Shown in pieces: positions 27,638-35,886 of a stretch of 64,000 nucleotides of DNA (position 1 is its first letter; each line of letters opens with the position of its first letter). Position numbers and translations under genes: made by a program. Source of the stretch: an uncultured Collinsella sp. (GTDB lineage Bacteria > Actinomycetota > Coriobacteriia > Coriobacteriales > Coriobacteriaceae). The DNA lies in contig CABSNU010000004.1 of the NCBI GenBank assembly GCA_902479135.1, positions 1-64,000 on the forward strand, written 5' to 3'. The notes beneath the pieces are model-generated. The model was given only the letters and a program-made list of their open reading frames with translations. It did no database searches and was not told where the DNA came from.

Positions 27638-27707
27638 GCATAAATACAGAGCAATCCGTAAACGGAGCCCAATGCTCCATAAACCTATATATATTTGTGG
27701 GACGAGC

Positions 27708-27736
27708 TTGAAAACGCACGCACGAGCTGGCATAAT
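27708..27736 (+). promoter_or_regulatory. Sigma-70-type promoter upstream of rpmB (distal)
   Basis: TTGAAA (27708-27713), a 17-base spacer and CATAAT (27731-27736). It would give rpmB a leader of about 160 bases, or serve a short untranslated RNA. A second promoter lies closer to the gene. Confidence 0.5.
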
Positions 27737-27842
27737 CCCCTCTGCTGCACGCAAATCGGATCTACGTCCAGGGCCGTAGCGTGGGCACTATCGCCAAAAG
27801 AGGAATATCTCTGTGTAGATTACGCACAGGGAGCTGCTTCTG

Positions 27843-27851
27843 TGCTATAGT
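27843..27851 (+). promoter_or_regulatory. Extended -10 promoter of rpmB (proximal)
   Basis: TGCTATAGT, identical to the rpsT extended -10. No clear -35 is seen. Transcription would begin about 50 bases before the start codon. Confidence 0.55.
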
Positions 27852-27905
27852 TCAGGCTTGTTTGTTAACGCGACATGTTCGTTTGTCGCCCAAGGAGGGT
27901 CAGTT

Positions 27906-28094
27906 ATGTCCAAAGTTTGCGAAGTTTGCGGTAAGCACCCCGTTGCCGGTCGCTCCATCAGCCACTCTCACCGCGTCACCAACCGTAAGTTCCGCCCCAA
28001 CATCCAGCGCGTCTACGTCGTCGTCGATGGTCACCGTCGCAAGATGAACGTTTGCTCCACCTGCCTCAAGTCCGGCAAGGTTGCGCGCTCCTAA
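27906..28094 (+). CDS. rpmB: 50S ribosomal protein L28
   Basis: 62 residues. Conserved stretches HSHRVTNRKFRPN and CSTCLKSGKV; the four cysteines in CEVCGK and CSTCLK suggest the zinc-binding form. The ATG at 27906 follows AAGGAGGGTCAGTT. The frame opens 16 codons upstream, but those residues are not part of the family. It is a single-gene unit with its own promoters and a strong terminator. Confidence 0.97.
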   Translation: MSKVCEVCGKHPVAGRSISHSHRVTNRKFRPNIQRVYVVVDGHRRKMNVCSTCLKSGKVARS

Positions 28095-28162
28095 ATAAGG
28101 TCTTACCAACAAGTACCTCGGACTCTCCGGGTCAAAGACCTCGCGTTCACATAGAACTTACC

Positions 28163-28195
28163 AAAGGCGTCCTCCCCCACGGAGGGCGCCTTTTT
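28163..28195 (+). terminator. Terminator of rpmB
   Basis: GGCGTCCTCC pairs with GGAGGGCGCC, followed by TTTTT. The REP-type repeat begins three bases later. Confidence 0.85.
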
Positions 28196-28197
28196 GC

Positions 28198-28250
28198 ACT
28201 CATTGGGGACAGACTTACATGAGTGTTTTCACGCATTGGGGACAGACGTA
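28198..28250. repeat. REP-type repeat, left copy flanking the transposase
   Basis: Contains CATTGGGGACAGAC twice as a direct repeat around a small ATGAGTG...CACGCAT hairpin. It is an inverted copy, with about five mismatches over 51 bases, of the right copy at 29185-29236. Confidence 0.8.
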
Positions 28251-28280
28251 ACGCATGCCAGCAGCGGTTCGGCCCCTGCC

Positions 28281-29057
28281 TCACGCCGCCTCGTTCCAGC
28301 CCGCGGTGGCCTTGGTTACGCTTGTAGCGCCGATGCCGGTGATACGGGCAATTTGCTTGACCGTGAGATGCGCCCGCCTGAGCCTCAGCAGACAGGCATC
28401 GCGATCGGGGCGTGGCAGGGCCTTGAGCAGCGCAGGATCTATGCTCGGCAGGACTTCATGCGCAACGGAAAGGGCCTCCTCATCGGGGATCCGCCGGCGT
28501 GGAAGAACCTCCACTGACCAGATGCGCCCGGCAACTTCCTCGAGATGCTCGCAATAGCAACGGGAGCCTCCGACAATATCGAGCATAGGGGCCGCATCAC
28601 AGATGTCAAAGGGATCATAGCCCAGCTGATATGCCTTGTAGCTTGACCAGCGGTACGCCTCGAGCGAGTCGAGCGCACCTTTCACGGGATTGAGATGAAT
28701 ATAGTCGAGCAGCTGCACCGCCTGCGTGTCCGACTCGCCCGCGACCCGCGAATAGCGATTGTCAAACAGATGTCCCGTTCTCCCCGTTTTCCCATTGAAA
28801 TACTTAGCATATGCCGTCAGCGCGCACTGCATTGCCTTTGAAAGGTTGTCAAATGGGTCATCAATCATCAAATGGAAGTGGTTGTCCATAAGGCACCAAG
28901 CTAACACCGCCACGTCATGGCGCGCAAACCTGTCCGAGATATCCGATAAGAAACGATAACGGTCGGAGTCATCTTCAAAAATAATCTGTTTAGAGTTGCC
29001 ACGGTCAAAGACGTGGTAATAGCCGGTGAGCGAAACGGCGCGGGCGCATCGAGGCAT
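28281..29057 (-). CDS. REP-associated tyrosine transposase (Y1, IS200-like)
   Basis: 258 residues. The Y1 HUH nuclease domain has the metal motif HFHLM (about 60) and opens YYHVFDRGNSKQIIFEDD, followed by DYIHLNPVKG around the usual Y1 region. The C-terminal 80 or so residues include a helix-turn-helix-like LTVKQIARITGIGATSVTKA, a known extra domain in this family that may bind DNA. Such enzymes nick at REP hairpins, and inverted REP copies sit on both sides. The ATG has AAAGGAGAG upstream. The reading frame is intact, so it may be active. Confidence 0.88.
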   Translation of the reverse strand: MPRCARAVSLTGYYHVFDRGNSKQIIFEDDSDRYRFLSDISDRFARHDVAVLAWCLMDNHFHLMIDDPFDNLSKAMQCALTAYAKYFNGKTGRTGHLFDNRYSRVAGESDTQAVQLLDYIHLNPVKGALDSLEAYRWSSYKAYQLGYDPFDICDAAPMLDIVGGSRCYCEHLEEVAGRIWSVEVLPRRRIPDEEALSVAHEVLPSIDPALLKALPRPDRDACLLRLRRAHLTVKQIARITGIGATSVTKATAGWNEAA

Positions 29058-29184
29058 AAATCTCTCCTTTCAAAACTGAACAGGCAACACCTAAAAGGAG
29101 AGAAGGAACGCGAAATGCTGAGCCTGTGATCTATTTATATCCAATGAGCGGCAAAAAAGGCCCAGAACGGCAAAATGGCAAAAC

Positions 29185-29236
29185 GATGTCTGTCCCAAAT
29201 GAGTGAAAGCACTCATGTAAGCCTGTCCCCAATGAG
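29185..29236. repeat. REP-type repeat, right copy flanking the transposase
   Basis: Inverted partner of 28198-28250. On the complementary strand it reads CTCATTGGGGACAGG followed by the perfect small hairpin ATGAGTG-CTTT-CACTCAT. Orientation and distance fit a transposase bracketed by its own REP sequences. Confidence 0.8.
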
Positions 29237-29266
29237 CGAGGCGATGCACTGGCAGATAGTTTTAGT

Positions 29267-29296
29267 TAAAACGCTTCAGTTTATTGAAGCGTTTTA
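29267..29296. promoter_or_regulatory. Perfect inverted repeat upstream of adhE
   Basis: AAAACGCTTCA (29268-29278) and TGAAGCGTTTT (29285-29295) are perfect inverted repeats with a 6-base spacer, about 50 bases before the -10 of adhE. It may be an operator. It does not match the Rex consensus (TTGTGAnnnnnnTCACAA type), and no gene ends here that needs a terminator. Confidence 0.5.
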
Positions 29297-29339
29297 GTGT
29301 GCCTTTTAAAGGAATCTTACCGTTCGCCGAATAATTTCT

Positions 29340-29348
29340 TGCTATCAT
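29340..29348 (+). promoter_or_regulatory. Extended -10 promoter of adhE
   Basis: TGCTATCAT sits 40 bases before the adhE ATG. The -35 is not convincing. The same nine bases form the -10 of rpsB. Confidence 0.5.
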
Positions 29349-29388
29349 GCAAGGCGTAGGGTAAATCTCCGATCGCAAGGAGACACAA

Positions 29389-32037
29389 ATGGTGAAAAAG
29401 TCACCGGAAAACACTACTCCCGCAATTGTGGACAACGTAGAGGCGCTTGAGGCTAAGCTCGCTCAGATGCGAGAGGCCCAGGCGCTTTTTGCTACGTACA
29501 CGCAGGAGCAGGTCGACAAGATCTTCTATGAGGCCGCCATGGCCGCCAACAAGGCTCGTATCCCGTTGGCGAAGATGGCCATCGAGGAGACCGGCCGCGG
29601 CGTTCTTGAGGACAAGGTCATCAAGAACCACTACGCCGCAGAGTACATCTATAACGCTTACAAGAACACCAAGACCTGTGGTGTCCTGGAGCGCGACGAG
29701 GCTTACGGCATCACCAAGATCGCCGAGCCCATCGGCATCGTGGGCGCCGTCATCCCGACGACCAACCCCACTTCCACCGCGATCTTCAAGACGCTGATCA
29801 GCCTGAAGACCCGCAACGCCATCATCATCTCCCCGCACCCGGCAGCCGCCAAGTGCACCATCGCCGCCGCCAAGCTCGTGCTTGACGCCGCCGTCAAGGC
29901 CGGCGCCCCCGAGGGCATCATCGGCTGGGTCGATGTCCCCTCCATCGAGCTGACCAACATGGTCATGCGCGACGTCGACATCATCCTCGCCACCGGTGGC
30001 CCGGGCATGGTCAAGGCCGCTTACTCCTCGGGCAAGCCCGCCCTGGGCGTTGGCGCCGGTAACACCCCGGTCGTCATCGACGACACCGCCGACGTGCTGC
30101 TCGCCGTCAACTCCATCATCCACTCCAAGACCTTCGACAACGGCATGATCTGCGCTTCCGAGCAGTCCGTGACCGTCATCGACACCATCTATGACCAGGT
30201 TAAGGCCGAGTTCCAGAAGCGCGGCTGCTACTTCGTCAAGCAGGGTGCCGAGATGGAGGCCCTGCGTGCCGCCATGTTCAAGAACGGCGCCCTCGATCAC
30301 CGCATCCCCGGCATGGCTGCCGCCAAGATCGCCGAGCTCGCCGGCATCGAGGTTCCCGCCAAGACCAAGATCCTGATCGCTGAGGTCACCTCCACCGACC
30401 CCGCCAAGGAAGAGTTCTCCCACGAGAAGCTCTCCCCGGTCCTGGCCATGTATCACGCCAAGGACTTCCAGGAGGCCGTCGACAAGGCCGAGCACCTGGT
30501 GCTCGCCGGTGGCCCGGGCCACACCGCCTCTCTGTACGTGCACCCCGCCCAGGCCGAGAAGATCAGCCTGTTCGAGCACGTCATGAAGGCCTGCCGTATC
30601 GTCATCAACACCCCGTCCTCGCACGGCGGCATCGGTGACCTGTACAACTTTGGCATGAAGCCGTCTCTGACCCTGGGCTGCGGCTCCTGGGGCGGCAACT
30701 CCGTCTCCGAGAACGTTGGGGTGAAGCACTTGATCAACGTTAAGACTGTGGCCGAGCGCCGAGAGAACATGCTGTGGTTCCGCGCTCCCGAGAAGGTCTA
30801 CTTCAAGAAGGGTTCCACGCCCGTCGCCCTCGACGAGCTCGGTACCGTCATGGGCAAGAAGCGCGCCTTCATCGTCACCGACCAGTTCCTCTTCAAGAAT
30901 GGCAACACCCGCGCCATCGAGGCCAAGCTCGACGAGATGGGCATCGCCCACGACTGTTTCTACGACGTCGAGCCCGATCCGTCGCTGCAGTGCGCACGTC
31001 GCGGCGCCAAGCAGATGGCTCTCTTTGAGCCTGACGTGATCATCGCCGTCGGCGGTGGCTCCGCTATGGACGCCGGCAAGATCATGTGGATGATGTACGA
31101 GCACCCCGAGTGCAAGTTTGAGGACATGGCCATGGACTTCATGGACATCCGCAAGCGTATCTTCACCTTCCCCGAGATGGGCAAGAAGGCCTACTTCGTC
31201 GCCGTCCCGACCTCTTCGGGTACCGGCTCCGAGTGCACGCCGTTCGCCATCATCACCGACAAGGAGACCGGCATCAAGTGGCCGCTCGCCGACTACGCGC
31301 TGCTCCCCAACATGGCTATCGTCGACGCCGACAACTGCATGACCGCCCCGCGCGGCCTGACCGCTGCCTCCGGCATCGACGTCATGACCCACGCCATCGA
31401 GTCCTACGTCTCCATCATGGCTTCCGACTACACCAAGGGCCTCTCCGAGCGCGCTGCCAAGCTCGTCTTCGAGAACCTGCCCTCCAGCTTCACGAACGGC
31501 GCCAAGGACCCGCACGCCCGCGAGGAGATGCACAACGCCTCCTGCATGGCCGGTATGGCCTTCGCCAACGCCTTCCTGGGCCTCAACCACTCCATGGCCC
31601 ACAAGCTCGGCGCCTTCCATCACCTGCCCCACGGCCTCGCAAACGCTGTCATCCTGACCCGCGTCATGCGCTACAACGCCGCCGAGGCTCCCGTCAAGAT
31701 GGGTACCTTCTCCCAGTATCCTTACCCCAACGCGCTGCACAACTACGCCGAGATGGCCAAGTACTGCGGCATCGAGGGCAAGGACGACAAGGAGGTCTTC
31801 GAGAACTTCATCACGAAGCTCGAGGAACTCAAGGACTTCATCGGCGTCAAGAAGACCATCGCCGACTACGGTGTTGACGAGCAGTACTTCCTCGATACCC
31901 TCGACGAGATGACCGAGCAGGCATTCAACGACCAGTGCACCGGCGCCAACCCGCGCTACCCGCTCATGAGCGAGATCAAGGAGCTCTACCTGGACGCCTA
32001 CTACGGCCGCGAGCCTCAGGACTACGCCGTCTGCTAG
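29389..32037 (+). CDS. adhE: Bifunctional acetaldehyde-CoA/alcohol dehydrogenase
   Basis: 882 residues, full-length AdhE. It reduces acetyl-CoA to acetaldehyde and then ethanol, regenerating NAD in fermentation. The N-terminal aldehyde dehydrogenase half has the nucleophilic cysteine in FDNGMICASEQSV (about 250). The C-terminal iron alcohol dehydrogenase half has GGGSAMDAGKIMW and the metal histidines in LNHSMAHKLGAFHHLPHG. These enzymes form spirosome filaments. Codon use is strongly biased to C-ending codons, as in highly expressed genes. The ATG follows AAGGAG. It is one of few plus-strand genes. Confidence 0.98.
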   Translation: MVKKSPENTTPAIVDNVEALEAKLAQMREAQALFATYTQEQVDKIFYEAAMAANKARIPLAKMAIEETGRGVLEDKVIKNHYAAEYIYNAYKNTKTCGVLERDEAYGITKIAEPIGIVGAVIPTTNPTSTAIFKTLISLKTRNAIIISPHPAAAKCTIAAAKLVLDAAVKAGAPEGIIGWVDVPSIELTNMVMRDVDIILATGGPGMVKAAYSSGKPALGVGAGNTPVVIDDTADVLLAVNSIIHSKTFDNGMICASEQSVTVIDTIYDQVKAEFQKRGCYFVKQGAEMEALRAAMFKNGALDHRIPGMAAAKIAELAGIEVPAKTKILIAEVTSTDPAKEEFSHEKLSPVLAMYHAKDFQEAVDKAEHLVLAGGPGHTASLYVHPAQAEKISLFEHVMKACRIVINTPSSHGGIGDLYNFGMKPSLTLGCGSWGGNSVSENVGVKHLINVKTVAERRENMLWFRAPEKVYFKKGSTPVALDELGTVMGKKRAFIVTDQFLFKNGNTRAIEAKLDEMGIAHDCFYDVEPDPSLQCARRGAKQMALFEPDVIIAVGGGSAMDAGKIMWMMYEHPECKFEDMAMDFMDIRKRIFTFPEMGKKAYFVAVPTSSGTGSECTPFAIITDKETGIKWPLADYALLPNMAIVDADNCMTAPRGLTAASGIDVMTHAIESYVSIMASDYTKGLSERAAKLVFENLPSSFTNGAKDPHAREEMHNASCMAGMAFANAFLGLNHSMAHKLGAFHHLPHGLANAVILTRVMRYNAAEAPVKMGTFSQYPYPNALHNYAEMAKYCGIEGKDDKEVFENFITKLEELKDFIGVKKTIADYGVDEQYFLDTLDEMTEQAFNDQCTGANPRYPLMSEIKELYLDAYYGREPQDYAVC

Positions 32038-32125
32038 TTTTAGCACGGTTTTTAACGGCGGGGGTGCACGGGTGTTTCACACACCCCCGCCGTCGCTTCT
32101 ATCGCATCGTTGAAAGGATGCAACC

Positions 32126-32890
32126 ATGCTGCTACCCGATTCCAAGACCGAGCTCGTCCGCCGTGGCAACAAGGTCGTTTACGACCTGGGCGACAAGATC
32201 GTCAAGGTCTTTAACGAGATCAAGCCTGTCTCCGACGTGTTCAACGAGGCTTTGAATCTTGCCCGCATCAATGAGTGCGGCATCCGCAGCCCCAAGGCTC
32301 TCGAGGTTTCCCAGCTCGAGAACGCCAACGGCTGGGCGCTCGTGACCGAGAAGGTTCCGGGCACCACCCTTGCCGAGAAGATGACTGCCGAGCCCCAGCG
32401 CTTTGGTGAGTACCTCGAGATGTTCGTCGACCTCCAGATCGAGATCCACGGCTACACCTCCCCGCTGCTCAACCGTCAGCGCGACAAGTTCGCCCGCATG
32501 ATCGACAGCCTTGATCAGCTCAATGCCACCACGCGCTACAACCTTCAGGAGCGTCTGGACGGCATGACCAAGGAGTTTAAGGTCTGCCACGGCGACTTCA
32601 ACCCCTCCAACGTCATCGTCGGCGACGACGGCCAGCTCTATGTGTGCGACTGGGCACACGCCACCCAGGGCTCCCCTGCTGCCGACGTTGCCACCACCTA
32701 CCTGCTCTTCGCCCTCAACAGCAAGGACCAGGCTGAGGCCTACCTGGAGCTCTACTGCGACCGCGCCGACATGCCCATGCAGGTCGTGCGTCAGTGGACG
32801 AGCATCGTCGCCGCTTCCGAGCTCGCTCGTAAGCGCAACGTGAACGATGAGTTCCTGAAGAACTGGATCGACGTCGTCGATTATCAGTAA
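32126..32890 (+). CDS. Aminoglycoside phosphotransferase/choline kinase-like protein
   Basis: 254 residues of the APH-type kinase-like fold. The N-terminal lobe has KVVYDLGDKIVKVFNE, with a probable ATP-site lysine. The catalytic loop HGDFNPSN (near 153) is intact, and CDW replaces the usual DFG/DxD metal motif, with the aspartate kept. The natural substrate is unknown: relatives phosphorylate small alcohols, sugars or antibiotics, and nothing here indicates resistance. It lies 88 bases after adhE with no terminator between, so it may share that transcript. Confidence 0.75.
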   Translation: MLLPDSKTELVRRGNKVVYDLGDKIVKVFNEIKPVSDVFNEALNLARINECGIRSPKALEVSQLENANGWALVTEKVPGTTLAEKMTAEPQRFGEYLEMFVDLQIEIHGYTSPLLNRQRDKFARMIDSLDQLNATTRYNLQERLDGMTKEFKVCHGDFNPSNVIVGDDGQLYVCDWAHATQGSPAADVATTYLLFALNSKDQAEAYLELYCDRADMPMQVVRQWTSIVAASELARKRNVNDEFLKNWIDVVDYQ

Positions 32891-32922
32891 TATCTGAGCG
32901 ATTTATTTCGCATCGGAGGCAC

Positions 32923-32966
32923 AAGGAAAACCCCGCAGCTCATATGGGCTGTGGGGTTTTCCTTTT
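32923..32966 (+). terminator. Terminator of adhE and the phosphotransferase gene
   Basis: AAGGAAAACCCCGCAGC pairs with GGCTGTGGGGTTTTCCTT around a short loop, with T residues following. It looks functional on both strands. Confidence 0.85.
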
Positions 32967-32989
32967 AGATATTGAGAATGCTACAAGAT

Positions 32990-33039
32990 AAAAGGACGGC
33001 CCCGCATCTCCCCGATCTGGAGAAATGCGGGGCCGTCCC
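32990..33039 (-). terminator. Terminator of the pyrH-to-proS operon
   Basis: GGACGGCCCCGCATCTCC pairs with GGAGAAATGCGGGGCCGTCC. The minus strand then runs TTTTATC. It lies just past the proS stop and faces the preceding plus-strand terminator. Confidence 0.85.
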
Positions 33040-33068
33040 ACATATCGAACTACAAGCGAAATCGTCGA

Positions 33069-34790
33069 TTAGCGGCGTGCTGCCTTCACAAGCTCGGCAA
33101 CCTTAGCGACGATCTCGTCGATCGCCACGTCCTCGCGCTCGCCCGTGGCACGGTCCTTGAGCTCAACGGTGCCATTCTTAAGGCCGCGCTTGCCCAGAAC
33201 CACCTGATACGGGAAGCCCATGAGGTCGTTATCGGCAAACTTAAAGCCGGGACGCTCATCGCGGTCGTCGACGACGACCTCGATACCCTCGGCGCACAGG
33301 CCATCAACAATCTGCTCGCAGACGGTAGCGCACTCTTCCTTCTTGGGGTCAAGCGGAATCACCGCGACCTCGTACGGGGCAACGGAGACCGGCCAGACGA
33401 TACCGTGCTCGTCGTTGTGCTGCTCCACGACGGCAGCAAGCGAGCGCGACACGCCCACGCCGTAGCAACCCATGATAAGCGGCTTCTCCTTGCCGTCCTC
33501 GTCCATAAAGGTGGCACCCATGGCCTCGGAATACTTGGTGCCCAGCTGGAAGACCTGGGAAACCTCGATACCGCGGGCAGCAGAAAGCGGCTTGCCGCAA
33601 TGCGGGCAGGGATCACCGGCAACGACGGTAACCAGGTCGGCCCACTCGTCGACGGTAAAGTCCCGCTCGGGGCAGGCACCGGTAAAGTGATAGTCGACCT
33701 CATTGGCGCCACAGGCCCACTGCTTGGACTCGCGCAGGCTCTCGTCACACACCAGACGGATACCCTCGGGCAGGTTGACCGGTCCGATAAAGCCCTTGTG
33801 CAGACCGTTCGCCTGAAGCTCCTCGTCGGTCATCATGCGATAGCCCTTGCCAAAGACATGCTCGGCCTTGCAGTCATTGAGCTCGTGGTCGCCCGGAACA
33901 ATGGCCACGACGGGCTTGCCCTCGGCGTCGATGAGTGCCAGAGACTTGCGCGTGCCGTTCTCGGGGAAGCCGAAGAACTTGGCAACGGCCTCGATGGTGC
34001 CCATGCCCGGAGTCTCGACCTTGGTAAGCGCACCGTCGCCAGGACCCTCGGTCACAACGACCTTGGTGCTTGCGGCCTCGTCATCGGCAGCAAAGCCGCA
34101 ATCGTCGCAGTAGACGAGCGAAGCCTCGCCGGCGTCGGCCAAAGCCATGTACTCGACGGAGGTATCGCCACCGATCTCGCCGGAGTCGGCGACAACGGGC
34201 AGAGCCTTGATGTAGCAGCGCTCGCAAATGTTGGCATAGGCCTGCTTCATCTTGTCGTACTCCTCCTGCAGGCTCTCCTGCGTAGCAGAGAAGCTGTAGG
34301 CGTCCTTCATGATGAACTCGCGACCGCGCATCAGGCCAAAACGGGGACGGAACTCGTCGCGGAACTTATCCTGAATGTGATAGAGGTTCACTGGCAGCTG
34401 CTTGTAGGAACGCAACTCATTGCGCACCAGGGCAGTCACGGTCTCCTCGTGCGTGGGTCCGAGCACAAACTCGCGGCCGTGGCGGTCATCAAAGCGCACA
34501 AGCTCCTTGCCATAGGCGTCGATGCGGCCGGACTCACGCCACAACTCGGCATCGACCATGATGGGCATCATAAGCTCCTGGGCGCCGGCAGCGTCCATCT
34601 CGTCGCGCACGATATTCTCGATCTTGCGGATCGAGCGCCAAGCAAGCGGCAGGTAGGAATACAGACCGGCGGCCTCTTTGCGGATCATGCCGGCACGGAG
34701 CAGCAGGCGGTGGCTGGCGAGCTCAGCGTCCGCCGGATCCTCTTTAAGCGTCGGCGCATAGAGCTTAGACATATACATTGCTCGAGTCAT
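33069..34790 (-). CDS. proS: Prolyl-tRNA synthetase
   Basis: 573 residues, the bacterial ProS form with an editing insertion between motifs 2 and 3. Class II motifs: motif 1 region RHRLLLRAGMIRKEAAGLYSYLP-like, motif 2 in FRDEFRPRFGLMRGREFIMKDAYSF (seen as consecutive blocks near 150), and motif 3 with GCYGVGVSR near 445. The inserted domain spans about 220-400, and a C-terminal anticodon-binding domain follows. The ATG follows GAGGAG, directly after the ispG stop. It is last in the operon starting at pyrH. Confidence 0.97.
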   Translation of the reverse strand: MTRAMYMSKLYAPTLKEDPADAELASHRLLLRAGMIRKEAAGLYSYLPLAWRSIRKIENIVRDEMDAAGAQELMMPIMVDAELWRESGRIDAYGKELVRFDDRHGREFVLGPTHEETVTALVRNELRSYKQLPVNLYHIQDKFRDEFRPRFGLMRGREFIMKDAYSFSATQESLQEEYDKMKQAYANICERCYIKALPVVADSGEIGGDTSVEYMALADAGEASLVYCDDCGFAADDEAASTKVVVTEGPGDGALTKVETPGMGTIEAVAKFFGFPENGTRKSLALIDAEGKPVVAIVPGDHELNDCKAEHVFGKGYRMMTDEELQANGLHKGFIGPVNLPEGIRLVCDESLRESKQWACGANEVDYHFTGACPERDFTVDEWADLVTVVAGDPCPHCGKPLSAARGIEVSQVFQLGTKYSEAMGATFMDEDGKEKPLIMGCYGVGVSRSLAAVVEQHNDEHGIVWPVSVAPYEVAVIPLDPKKEECATVCEQIVDGLCAEGIEVVVDDRDERPGFKFADNDLMGFPYQVVLGKRGLKNGTVELKDRATGEREDVAIDEIVAKVAELVKAARR

Positions 34791-35873
34791 TTACTTCTCC
34801 TCAATAAGTTTGTCGACCTCGGCCATAAGCGCGTCGACAATTTGATCCTCAGCTACTTTACCAATGATCTGGCCATGCGAAAAGAGCAGGCCCTGACCTC
34901 GTCCACAGGCCACGCCTAGGTCGGCGTCGGAAGCCTCACCGGGGCCATTAACGGCACATCCCATCACGGCGATCGAAAGCGGCGCGGAGTAGTTCTTAAG
35001 CCGCTCGGTGACCTCCTCGGCGATGGGAATGAGATTAACCTGGCAGCGGGCGCACGTGGGGCACGAGACGATCTCGGGGCCACGGCGACGCAGGCCCAGC
35101 GACTGCAGAATACCCCAAGCGACCGGCGGCTCCTCAAGCGGATCGGCCGTGAGCGACACACGCATGGTGTCGCCAATGCCTTCGGAAAGCAAGATACCCA
35201 AGCCTACAGAGCTCTTGATAGTACCTTGGAGCTTGGTCCCAGCCTCCGTCACGCCCAGGTGAAGCGGAACATGTGGTATCTCGCGCGAAAGAGCGCGATA
35301 GGTATCAAGCGTTGTGGCCACGCTATGGGCCTTGGCGGAAAGCACGATATTGGTGAAACCGCGATCCTCAAAATGCTTGACGAAGCGCTCGCTCGACATC
35401 ACGAGCTTTTCGGGCTGCGTAAGATCGTCGCGCTCGGCAATATCCTGCTCGAGCGAGCCGGCGTTCACACCGATACGGATCGCGCACCCGGCAGCGCCCG
35501 CAGCATCGATCACTGCATCGACCTTGGCCCAATCGCCGATGTTGCCGGGATTAATGCGGAGCTTGGCGGCACCCGCCTCAACGGCGCCAATGGCGAGCTT
35601 ATGGTTAAAGTGGATATCGGCAACGATCGGCACCGGCGACTCGGCACAAATCGTGCGAAAGCCCTCGAGCGCGGCCTCGGTGGGCACGCTCACGCGCACG
35701 ATGTCGCAGCCAGCCTGCGCCAACGCGCGCACTTGCGCAAGCGTTGCCTGGGCATCAGCGGTATCGGTGCAGGTCATGGATTGGACCACCACCGGCGCGC
35801 CGCCACCGATCTGCACGCCGCCCACATGCACGGGGCGCGTCAGCTCGCGCGGCAAAGGATGGGATAAAGACAA
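34791..35873 (-). CDS. ispG: 4-hydroxy-3-methylbut-2-en-1-yl diphosphate synthase (IspG)
   Basis: 360 residues. This iron-sulfur enzyme of the MEP isoprenoid pathway converts MEcPP to HMBPP. The TIM barrel starts RPVHVGGVQIGGGAPVVVQS. The 4Fe-4S cysteines lie in CPTCARCQ (about 270) and GCAVNGPGE. The frame is open 29 codons further upstream into rseP, but TTG 35873 lies nine bases after AGGGGA and gives the standard N-terminus. It follows dxr and rseP, giving two MEP enzymes in this operon. Confidence 0.95.
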   Translation of the reverse strand: MSLSHPLPRELTRPVHVGGVQIGGGAPVVVQSMTCTDTADAQATLAQVRALAQAGCDIVRVSVPTEAALEGFRTICAESPVPIVADIHFNHKLAIGAVEAGAAKLRINPGNIGDWAKVDAVIDAAGAAGCAIRIGVNAGSLEQDIAERDDLTQPEKLVMSSERFVKHFEDRGFTNIVLSAKAHSVATTLDTYRALSREIPHVPLHLGVTEAGTKLQGTIKSSVGLGILLSEGIGDTMRVSLTADPLEEPPVAWGILQSLGLRRRGPEIVSCPTCARCQVNLIPIAEEVTERLKNYSAPLSIAVMGCAVNGPGEASDADLGVACGRGQGLLFSHGQIIGKVAEDQIVDALMAEVDKLIEEK

Positions 35874-35886
35874 TCCAAACACTCCC

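Noticed and set aside
29401..32046. An 881-codon open frame on the minus strand opposite adhE
   Set aside because: It mirrors adhE almost base for base and its protein is a Leu/Val/Asp/Gly/His-rich composition with no motif. It is an effect of the strong C-ending codon bias of adhE, not an overlapping gene.
32126..32890. Antibiotic resistance by the APH-fold protein
   Set aside because: The fold is shared by many metabolic kinases, there is no mobile context, and it follows adhE in what looks like a native transcript.
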